A stretch of 6,328 nt of DNA from BM707 sp041592975 (lineage in GTDB: Bacteria; Desulfobacterota; Desulfuromonadia; Desulfuromonadales; UBA2294): NCBI GenBank assembly GCA_041592975.1, contig JBFHOZ010000135.1, positions 1 through 6,328 of the forward strand, read 5' to 3'. A program made the translations under genes and the position numbers. Numbering within the stretch: position 1 is the first letter of the stretch; each line of letters begins with the position of its first letter. Shown here one piece after another: positions 1-4,632 of this stretch. The notes beneath the pieces are model-generated. The model was not told where the DNA came from and ran no database searches. It was given only the letters and a program-made list of their open reading frames with translations.

Positions 1-84
1 AAGGTTTCCGTTGACCTGATACGAGTATACCCGATCTCCCCGTTCAAACGGGGCACCGGTTCCCACGCCGGCGCCGCCATATTG

Positions 85-120
85 AAAAGAGCCATCGTCT
101 TCATTGAGGATGGCTCTTTT
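85..120. terminator. Bidirectional intrinsic terminator
   Basis: A perfect 12-bp stem is seen: AAAAGAGCCATC (85-96) pairs with GATGGCTCTTTT (109-120) across a 12-nt loop. The A4/T4 ends give a U-tract in either direction, so it can stop minus-strand transcription coming from the lipoprotein gene, 31 bp past its stop codon, and also any plus-strand transcript entering from the left. It is the clearest terminator in the left part of the window. Confidence 0.85.
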
Positions 121-151
121 CTTGCGGGCGATTGGATTGTCTGTAGAAACA

Positions 152-469
152 TCAAAACGTCTTGTCTTCAGGAAATGAAGAGCTGAAACTGTACGATTTT
201 ACGAACCCCTTGTCGTCGAATCTTATCAGGAGATCTCGTGAGTTCTTTATGGTGTACTGGCCATAGGTCCAGGTTCTTGCCCCGTCTTCGATTCCAGTTC
301 TCCAGGGTTCGCCGAAAACCTGCCTGATGTCGGCTCTGGTCGTTACGCCTATCTTGATATCCTGGACCGGGCCAACCGGGAACGGGCGGCCCGTTTTCAG
401 GGAGCAACCAACCAGCAAAAGGATGAATAGTGAAATGAATACGGTTCTAAATCGAGTCGGCTTGTTCAT
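152..469 (-). CDS. Small BamE/SmpA-like lipoprotein
   Basis: This 105-residue protein begins with a basic N-terminus and a hydrophobic stretch (about residues 9-21) ending in a lipobox L19-V20-G21-C22. It should therefore be cut by signal peptidase II and lipid-anchored at Cys22; Ser at +2 favours outer-membrane sorting by the enterobacterial rule. Residues about 38-95 carry the SmpA/OmlA pattern: an I-x-x-G-x-T-x-x-D-I-x-x-x-F-G-x-P segment, then the W-T-Y strand and a final strand rich in Ser and Phe. Family members are small outer-membrane lipoproteins; BamE itself belongs to the outer-membrane assembly complex, but this one need not. The start is well supported by GAGGAG (476-481), 6 nt before the ATG. 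It lies 169 bp downstream of the kinase on the same strand and may be read from the kinase promoter. Its GC content is clearly lower than that of its neighbours. The lipoprotein call is firm; the exact role is unknown. Confidence 0.85.
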   Translation of the reverse strand: MNKPTRFRTVFISLFILLLVGCSLKTGRPFPVGPVQDIKIGVTTRADIRQVFGEPWRTGIEDGARTWTYGQYTIKNSRDLLIRFDDKGFVKSYSFSSSFPEDKTF

Positions 470-638
470 GGCATTCTCCTCGGGTTTGTGCCGTTTTTAT
501 TTTCCGGAAAAGGGTTCGGCGTGTGCGCGTCATTCTTCCTGTTAAACGTCCCCCCAGAAAAATGCAAATACAAAATGCGCATTCGACAAGAATCGAAGGC
601 CTAATAATGCCATGGCAATCAGGAGTGGGGCAGCGTTT

Positions 639-2081
639 TCACATCGCTGAAAAAGGTCCATCCTCGTCAGCATGCGGCGAGAATGCTTCTCCTTGATTTG
701 CTGTGAATTCTGCCCCCGTCTTTCCGGTAGCGGCGAGCGGCTGAGCGCTTACGGATACCGGCAACCAGAGGGCCATTTCGGTATGCTCCCCCGGTACGCT
801 GTCGATATCCAGGTGACCGTCATGGTCCTTGAGGATGTCGTTGGAGATGCTCAGGCCCAGACCGGTGCCGATCCCTGCAGGTTTGGTGGTGAAGAACGGC
901 TCCTTGATGCGTTCCAGGACCGATGCCGGGATGTTCGGGCCGTTGTTGGCGATCTTGATCCTCACGAAGCGCTGCCTGTCGCGCTCTGTTTCGGTGGCCT
1001 GCAGCCGGATGAGCCTTCTCTCCTCGCCTTCCAGGGGGGCATTCAGCAGCGCCTGGTAGGCGTTGCGGACGATGTTGAGGATGACCTGCTCGATCTGCTG
1101 CGCATTGCAGAGGACCATCGGCAGGTTCTCGTCGATGTCGAACTCGAGGGCGATCTCCTTCTTGTCGATCTGCGCCCTGATCAGGTTGAGGGCGTCGACG
1201 ATAATCGGCTCGACGCGATGCGCCTTCTTCTCCTCGTCGGGCTTGCGGGCGAAGGTCAGCAACCCCCTGACGATTTTGGCGATACGCTCCCCCTCCTTGA
1301 CGATGCGTCCGATCAACTCCCTGTTGTCGCACCCCTCGCAGGCCCTGTTGCTGAAGACCTGGGCGTAGCCGATCACGCCGGAGAGCGGGTTGTTGACCTC
1401 GTGGGCGACCATGGTCGAGACCTCGCCGACCGTGGCGAGCTGGCCGGCGCGGATCGCCTTTTCCTTCATCAGCATGAAGTCGGTGATGTCCTGAACGAAG
1501 CCGATGGCGCGAATCGCGGTGCCGTCCGCGTCGAAGTCCAGTTTCGCCTTCTCGCGCAGCCACTTGATCTTGTCGTCGATGATGATGCGGTGCCTGACGT
1601 CGTATGCCCTGCCGGTTTTTGCCTCCTGCCATTTCCGGTCGACGAGACCGCGATCCTCGGGGTGGACGCGATCGAGGAAATCTTCGTAGGTCAGCCTGCT
1701 CCCCAGCGGCACGCCGAATATCCGGTGCGCCTCGTCGGTCCAGGTCAGCTCGTTCCGGCGCAGGTCGAGGTTCCAGGCGCCGATCTTGCCGAGCTGCTGC
1801 GAAATTTCGATGGTGTGCTGCAGGTGGCCGATTTCCCGGTGCGCGCGCTCGAGGGATTCTACCTGTCGGCGCAGCGGCAGGAAGAAGAGAAGATAGAGCG
1901 CCGGGGTGATGACGGAGGCGAGCAGCGCGGCGTCGATCAGCGCCTGTTCGTTGCCGCGCGACGGAAGCTGCGGCAGCACAAGCTCCATCAGGAGGAACTC
2001 GCACAGGAAAATCAGGCCGATCATCAGCAGGAAAAGCAGCAGCGGCCTGGCGGAAAGTTTTGCGATCCTGAAGTCCGACAT
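639..2081 (-). CDS. Membrane PAS-domain sensor histidine kinase
   Basis: This 480-residue kinase autophosphorylates on histidine and passes the phosphate to a response regulator. Two membrane helices (about 13-35 and 49-70) flank a short loop, so there is no large external sensor domain. A short coiled segment (71-92) leads into a PAS_3-type domain (about 97-202). The DHp helix carries the phosphoacceptor H227 in an H-E-V-N-N-P-L box. The ATPase domain shows the N box (N336, N340), a G1 region at 379-383, F396-F397 of the F box, and G405-T-G-L-G409. The G1 box reads N-N-G-P-N rather than the usual D-x-G-x-G. A CxxC pair (C248, C251) lies in the DHp domain after H227. About 40 residues without recognisable structure follow the catalytic domain. 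ATG at 2081 is preferred because GGGA lies 8 nt upstream; a GTG directly before it (2084) is the alternative. No response regulator is encoded on the same strand here; the divergent REC-PilZ gene is the nearest candidate partner. Confidence 0.93.
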   Translation of the reverse strand: MSDFRIAKLSARPLLLFLLMIGLIFLCEFLLMELVLPQLPSRGNEQALIDAALLASVITPALYLLFFLPLRRQVESLERAHREIGHLQHTIEISQQLGKIGAWNLDLRRNELTWTDEAHRIFGVPLGSRLTYEDFLDRVHPEDRGLVDRKWQEAKTGRAYDVRHRIIIDDKIKWLREKAKLDFDADGTAIRAIGFVQDITDFMLMKEKAIRAGQLATVGEVSTMVAHEVNNPLSGVIGYAQVFSNRACEGCDNRELIGRIVKEGERIAKIVRGLLTFARKPDEEKKAHRVEPIIVDALNLIRAQIDKKEIALEFDIDENLPMVLCNAQQIEQVILNIVRNAYQALLNAPLEGEERRLIRLQATETERDRQRFVRIKIANNGPNIPASVLERIKEPFFTTKPAGIGTGLGLSISNDILKDHDGHLDIDSVPGEHTEMALWLPVSVSAQPLAATGKTGAEFTANQGEAFSPHADEDGPFSAM

Positions 2082-2104
2082 CACGCCATCCCGGAAACAA
2101 GAAA

Positions 2105-2130
2105 GCCGCCTCTGGGGTCGTCAGGGCGGC
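2105..2130 (-). promoter_or_regulatory. Hairpin in kinase 5' leader
   Basis: GCCGCC (2105-2110) pairs with GGCGGC (2125-2130), and CTG with CAG inside it, with a single bulged T (2111) and a 7-nt loop. In the kinase's direction the stem is followed by TTTCTTGTTT and then, within about 15 nt, by the start codon. It could act as a weak attenuator or shape access to the ribosome binding site. The structure is visible; the role is inference. Confidence 0.45.
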
Positions 2131-2178
2131 ATTGAAAACAGGTTCGCGGGCGCCCCCTCCCATTAGCGCAATGCCCTG

Positions 2179-2207
2179 ACTATAGGAAATTATTAATAAT
2201 CCGTCAA
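2179..2207 (-). promoter_or_regulatory. Sigma-70 promoter of the histidine kinase
   Basis: On the minus strand, TTGACG (2207-2202) and TATAGT (2184-2179) are separated by exactly 17 bp, each one base from consensus. Transcription would start near 2172, giving a leader of about 90 nt that contains the 2105-2130 hairpin. The AT-rich spacer includes a perfect palindrome, so the promoter may be repressible. Confidence 0.75.
2189..2200. repeat. 12-bp palindrome in promoter spacer
   Basis: ATTATTAATAAT is a perfect 12-bp palindrome lying between the -35 and -10 hexamers of the kinase promoter. A dimeric repressor bound here would block RNA polymerase. AT-only palindromes also arise by chance, so this is a candidate operator only. 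Confidence 0.4.
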
Positions 2208-2266
2208 AGAAGAAGTGCACCAGAACGGCCGGGAGATTGGTGCCTGCTAATGGCGGGGCGGCAGGC

Positions 2267-2303
2267 TCCGGTCATATCGCCTGCCGGTCGGCATATGACC
2301 GGA
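2267..2303. promoter_or_regulatory. 11-bp dyad, candidate upstream activator site
   Basis: TCCGGTCATAT (2267-2277) and ATATGACCGGA (2293-2303) are perfect inverted repeats around a 15-bp centre. The centre is about 166 bp upstream of the start predicted from the sigma-54-like element, within the usual range for enhancer-binding proteins, and about 113 bp upstream of the kinase start. As RNA it would form a long hairpin, but there is no U-tract on either strand, so a terminator is less likely. The left arm is flanked by GGCAGGC (2260-2266), which can pair with GCCTGCC (2279-2285) in an alternative fold. Confidence 0.5.
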
Positions 2304-2330
2304 CCATCCTGTCCCGGGAAAAATGTTCCA

Positions 2331-2350
2331 CCCTATAAGAACTTACAGGG
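2331..2350. promoter_or_regulatory. Imperfect 20-bp dyad, candidate operator
   Basis: CCCTATAAGAACTTACAGGG has 9-bp arms with one mismatch around a 2-bp centre, the form expected of a site for a dimeric DNA-binding protein. It lies about 110 bp upstream of the predicted sigma-54 start of the REC-PilZ gene. Its half-site differs from that of the 2267-2303 dyad, so the two would bind different proteins. Confidence 0.4.
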
Positions 2351-2423
2351 CTTGATGGTGAATCGCTGGCGGCCGGATGTTTTTTTTCGGGAGGACGTTC
2401 TGTTTGTTGTGCCGCTCGTGAAT

Positions 2424-2443
2424 TTGGCCCGCTTTCTGCTTTT
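2424..2443 (+). promoter_or_regulatory. Sigma-54-type -24/-12 promoter of REC-PilZ
   Basis: TTGGCCCG-CTTT-CTGCTTTT matches the RpoN consensus TTGGCACG-N4-TTGCTT with the invariant GG and GC at the correct spacing; the visible differences are C for A in the -24 element and C for T in the -12 element. Counting from the -12 cytosine (2439), the start would be near 2451, giving a leader of 42-93 nt depending on the start codon used. Dyads upstream at about -110 and -166 fit an activator-dependent promoter. No convincing sigma-70 promoter was seen for this gene. Confidence 0.5.
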
Positions 2444-2543
2444 GTAATCCCGGAAATCCGGGCCGTTTCCGATTCTGTTAAGGAACATTGCGTTGAATAA
2501 TCTGACAAGGGACACATACGTGGAAAAGAAAGGGATGGCGACG

Positions 2544-3260
2544 ATGCAGATTCCGAAGAAGAAGGTTCTGCTGGTCGATGACGTCAAGCTGTTCATCGAG
2601 CTGGAAAAGACCTTTTTCCAGCGCAAGGACACTATCGAGGTGCTGACGGCGGCGAGCGGCCGTCAGGCCCTCGAGATCGTCGAGGCCGAGCGGCCCGATC
2701 TCGTCTACATGGACCTCTACATGCCGGAAATGAACGGTGACGCGTGCTGCCGGATCATCAAGGAATCCGGCAGCGACATCCCGGTCGTCATGGTCACCTC
2801 GGCCGGCAGTAAAGAGGACCGCGAGCGCTGCCTGGCGGCCGGCTGTGACGAAATCATCACCAAGCCGATCAACCGTGCGAACTTCCTTTCGGTGGCGAAG
2901 AAGTATCTCGACGTCCACGAGCGGAAGGAACCGCGCTATGCCGTGCACATCAAGGTCAGCTACGGCGGGAGCGACAGCCTGCTCAGCGACTATACGGTCA
3001 ACCTCAACACCGGCGGCCTGTTTATCGCCGCCGACGACCTGCTGCCGGTCGACAGCGAGCTGAAGGTCGAATTCAGCCTGCCGAGCGACAGCCTGAGCGT
3101 CGCCTGCCGGGCGCGCGTCGCCTGGATCAACAGCGCCGCCAACCCGTCGAAAAAGGACCTTCCGGTCGGTATGGGGCTGCAGTTCCTCGATATCGGCGCC
3201 ACCGAGATGAACATCATCGAGGAATACATCTCCAGCAACGCCCTCGCCCCGGTCTGGTAG
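2544..3260 (+). CDS. REC-PilZ response regulator
   Basis: This 238-residue cytoplasmic protein joins a phosphoreceiver domain to a PilZ domain. The receiver (about 5-122) has the acidic pair D12-D13, phosphoacceptor D57 in an M-D-L-Y-M-P-E-M-N-G loop, T85, and K107 followed by proline, so it looks fully active. The PilZ domain (about 126-235) has the c-di-GMP-binding R127-x-x-x-R131, but its second motif reads N153-L-N-T-G-G158, with Asn where Ser is usual. The G-G-L-F-I and P-x-G-M-G-L-x-F segments fit the PilZ subfamily common in Myxococcus and Geobacter. There is no DNA-binding domain, so the output is probably a protein contact controlled by phosphorylation, c-di-GMP or both. Three in-frame starts each have a purine-rich site upstream: TTG 2493, GTG 2520 and ATG 2544. 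ATG 2544 is chosen because it starts just before the receiver and has AAAGGGA upstream; ATG 2535 is too close to that site. The gene is transcribed away from the histidine kinase, its likeliest partner. Confidence 0.92.
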   Translation: MQIPKKKVLLVDDVKLFIELEKTFFQRKDTIEVLTAASGRQALEIVEAERPDLVYMDLYMPEMNGDACCRIIKESGSDIPVVMVTSAGSKEDRERCLAAGCDEIITKPINRANFLSVAKKYLDVHERKEPRYAVHIKVSYGGSDSLLSDYTVNLNTGGLFIAADDLLPVDSELKVEFSLPSDSLSVACRARVAWINSAANPSKKDLPVGMGLQFLDIGATEMNIIEEYISSNALAPVW

Positions 3261-3290
3261 CCCGGAGGTTTCCGTCTTCGGCCTCGAATG

Positions 3291-3315
3291 CGCCGCCCCG
3301 ATATCGGCGGCGGCG
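3291..3315 (+). terminator. GC-rich hairpin after REC-PilZ
   Basis: CGCCGCC (3291-3297) pairs fully with GGCGGCG (3309-3315), and CCG with CGG inside it, leaving one bulged C (3308) and an ATAT loop. It begins 31 bp after the REC-PilZ stop. No clear U-tract follows (TTGACGCCC), so it may pause or protect the 3' end rather than terminate efficiently. Confidence 0.45.
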
Positions 3316-3347
3316 TTGACGCCCGGTCTTCTAGGTGACGATTTCGA

Positions 3348-3375
3348 TTGTTTTCTGCACGGTCTGGCGTAGAAT
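3348..3375 (+). promoter_or_regulatory. Candidate promoter for the EamA permease
   Basis: TAGAAT (3370-3375) matches the -10 consensus at five of six positions; TTGTTT (3348-3353), 16 bp upstream, is a weak -35. Transcription would start about 7-9 nt past the -10, practically at the ATG at 3384, leaving little or no leader. No Shine-Dalgarno sequence is visible before that ATG, which agrees with a leaderless message. Confidence 0.4.
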
Positions 3376-3383
3376 ACCGGCCC

Positions 3384-4292
3384 ATGTTCACCTTCGGCCT
3401 GAAAGATCGCCCCTACATCCTGATGACCCTGGCGGTGCTGTTCTGGGCCGGCAACTTCATTCTCGGCCGGGCCTTCCACGGCGACATCCCGCCCATCGCC
3501 CTCGCCTTCTGGCGCTGGGCCGGCGCCGCGCTGCTGATCATCGGGCCGGCCTGGCGGTTCCTGCGGCGCGACTGGCCGGAAATCCGCCGCCACTGGCCGG
3601 CGGTGCTGCTGCTCTCGACCCTCGGCATCGCCGCGTTCAACACCCTGGCCTACAGCGGACTGCAGTACACCCAGGCGATCAACGCCTTCCTGATCCAGTC
3701 GCTGATGCCGGTGCTGATCGTCACCCTCTCCCTGCTGCTCTTCGGCGAGCGGGTCGGCCTGGTACAGGCGGCCGGCATCCTCGTCTCGCTCACCGGGGCG
3801 GCGACCATCATCGCCCGGGGTGATGTCGGCCTGATCGCCGGCCTCGAGCTCAATCGCGGCGACCTGCTGGTGTCGGCGGCGATTCTCTGCTACGCCGGCT
3901 ACTCGACGCTGCTGCGGCTGCGGCCGAAGGTGCACCCTCTCTCCTTCATCGCCGCCACCTTCTGGCTCGGCACGGTGATTCTGCTGCCGCTCTTTCTCTG
4001 GGAGCACTTCACCGTCCGGGCGATGCGGCCATCCCTGCCGACCTTCCTGGTCCTCGGCTACGTCGCCGTCTTCCCGTCGATCGTCTCCTACCTCTGCTTC
4101 AATCGCGGCGTCGAGCTGATTGGCGCCAACCGGGCCGGGCTCTTCATTCACCTGATGCCGGTTTTCGGCAGCCTGATGGCGATCCTGTTCCTCGGCGAGT
4201 CCTTCCTCTGGTTCCACGCGCTCGGCATCGGCCTGATCGCCGCCGGAATCGCCCTGGCGACCCGGGCCCGCCGGTCGCTTCCAGGAAGATAA
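3384..4292 (+). CDS. EamA/DMT-superfamily membrane transporter
   Basis: This 302-residue inner-membrane protein has the length and pattern of the drug/metabolite transporter superfamily: about ten hydrophobic helices arranged as two EamA repeats (about 10-140 and 155-295). The first helix contains the typical L-F-W-A-G-N-F segment and the fourth region an A-I-N-A-F-L-I-Q-S-L-M-P-V-L stretch; the second repeat has the matching A-N-R-A-G-L-F-I-H-L-M-P-V-F-G segment and a G-E-S-F helix start. Family members export small metabolites, often amino acids or purines, but substrates cannot be read from sequence, so none is assigned. The tail is short and basic. ATG 3384 puts the first helix close to the N-terminus as usual. 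A TTG at 3348, with AGGTGA 9 nt upstream, would add 12 residues and is the alternative. It lies 123 bp after REC-PilZ, past a GC-rich hairpin, and probably has its own promoter, so a shared function is not implied. Confidence 0.9.
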   Translation: MFTFGLKDRPYILMTLAVLFWAGNFILGRAFHGDIPPIALAFWRWAGAALLIIGPAWRFLRRDWPEIRRHWPAVLLLSTLGIAAFNTLAYSGLQYTQAINAFLIQSLMPVLIVTLSLLLFGERVGLVQAAGILVSLTGAATIIARGDVGLIAGLELNRGDLLVSAAILCYAGYSTLLRLRPKVHPLSFIAATFWLGTVILLPLFLWEHFTVRAMRPSLPTFLVLGYVAVFPSIVSYLCFNRGVELIGANRAGLFIHLMPVFGSLMAILFLGESFLWFHALGIGLIAAGIALATRARRSLPGR

Positions 4293-4343
4293 ATAGCGGC
4301 TGGCGCCACCCGCAGGCTTCCCTCTCCACCGTTGTTCAGATGC

Positions 4344-4370
4344 GTCGCCTCCCCCGGCAGCGGGGGCGAC
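4344..4370 (+). other. Hairpin downstream of the permease
   Basis: GTCG (4344-4347 region) pairs with CGAC (4367-4370) and CCCCCG with CGGGGG, with a CCT bulge on the left and a GCAG loop. CCGCAG (4310-4315) and CTGCGG (4374-4379) could close an outer stem. There is no U-tract directly after it; a T8 run lies about 60 nt further on. It is a possible 3' end structure of the permease message, with a weak claim to termination. Confidence 0.35.
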
Positions 4371-4459
4371 AGGCTGCGGTACCGGTCGCTCTCGGCCCGA
4401 TTCCCGGATGAAAACGCCCGGAACATGCATTTTTTTTGCTGAAAAGTGAAAAAAGTTCG

Positions 4460-4481
4460 AAAATGTAAGAAAAATGTAAGA
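4460..4481 (+). promoter_or_regulatory. Tandem 11-bp repeat, PhoB/OmpR-type box
   Basis: AAAATGTAAGA occurs twice, exactly and back to back (4460-4470, 4471-4481). The 11-bp period is one helical turn, as in boxes bound side by side by OmpR/PhoB-family regulators. Read as 7-mers it is ATGTAAG-N4-ATGTAAG, followed by 10 bp and then TATAAT, the same geometry as classical Pho boxes, where the second repeat replaces the -35. It also resembles the CpxR arrangement of two GTAAA units. Which regulator binds cannot be told from sequence. Confidence 0.5.
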
Positions 4482-4490
4482 AATCGTATC

Positions 4491-4496
4491 TATAAT
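4491..4496 (+). promoter_or_regulatory. Consensus -10 of a small-RNA promoter
   Basis: TATAAT is a perfect -10 hexamer with no recognisable -35 at 16-18 bp upstream; the tandem 11-bp repeat occupies that place, so the promoter probably needs an activator. The upstream stretch (about 4428-4483) is strongly A/T-rich, like an UP element. Start expected near 4503. Confidence 0.6.
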
Positions 4497-4502
4497 GGAC
4501 AG

Positions 4503-4632
4503 TATGAACGGACAGCTTAAAGGCGTCACGCCTTTTTCTGGCCAAAGCTCGCGGAGGGATGACCTTCTAATCCTTTATAATTCAGTTCCGGAGGGGGACC
4601 CCTATCTCGCTAGAGGTAGGGGCATTTTTTTT
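4503..4632 (+). ncRNA. Candidate regulated small RNA, about 130 nt
   Basis: This is a predicted transcript running from the TATAAT promoter to an intrinsic terminator, with no plus-strand gene downstream within the window. Near the 5' end AAAGGCG (4519-4525) and CGCCTTT (4529-4535) form a 7-bp hairpin, enclosed by AGCTT/AAGCT (4514-4518, 4545-4549). That hairpin is followed by TTTTT and could end some transcripts at about 35 nt. The middle is unpaired and carries GGA motifs at 4510, 4553 and 4590, which might bind CsrA (speculative). The last 50 nt are antisense to the 3' end of the exported-protein gene. It fits no RNA family I know: the conserved GEMM/c-di-GMP core is absent. The alternative is a chance promoter plus a terminator serving read-through from the permease. 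Confidence 0.45.

Larger units (their letters stand above)
2082..2543. other. Divergent intergenic control region
   Basis: This is the non-coding stretch between the kinase and the REC-PilZ regulator. Reading rightward it holds a kinase leader hairpin, a sigma-70 promoter for the kinase with a palindrome in its spacer, two dyads (2267-2303, 2331-2350), a T8 run near 2380, a sigma-54-like element (2424-2443), and a small inverted repeat CCCGGA-AA-TCCGGG (2449-2462) at the predicted start of the regulator transcript. No convincing coding sequence was found. Confidence 0.75.

Noticed and set aside
38..53. Hairpin CCCCGTT-CA-AACGGGG as a terminator for a plus-strand gene ending at the left edge
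   Set aside because: No T-tract follows, the loop is very short, and the 85-120 terminator explains termination better.
1..198. Minus-strand frame open from 198 to the left edge, with a protein-like segment over positions 1-84
   Set aside because: It has no plausible start, overlaps the lipoprotein end and runs through the terminator stem. Plus-strand frames here are equally ambiguous, so no gene is called.
672..2135. Long plus-strand open frame opposite the histidine kinase, and the minus-strand frame 820-2220
   Set aside because: Both are shadows of the kinase: low-complexity Asp/Val- or Arg/Ala-rich proteins with no motifs, while the kinase frame has every expected box.
2250..2447. 65-codon plus-strand open frame in the divergent control region
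   Set aside because: It has no ribosome binding site or protein-like pattern and spans the dyads and part of the sigma-54 element.
2478..4529. 683-codon minus-strand open frame opposite REC-PilZ and the permease
   Set aside because: Its product is rich in Gln, Asp, Glu and Arg with no domain, typical of antisense reading of GC-rich genes; the plus-strand genes are clear.
4519..4537. Hairpin AAAGGCG-TCA-CGCCTTTTT as the main terminator of the exported-protein operon on the minus strand
   Set aside because: In the minus direction only three Ts follow the stem, so termination would be weak. It is kept as part of the small-RNA candidate.
4503..4632. c-di-GMP (GEMM) riboswitch, considered because of the PilZ neighbour and a GGCCAAAGC segment
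   Set aside because: The conserved GGCAAACC-type receptor sequence and the second hairpin of the class are absent, and no gene follows on that strand.
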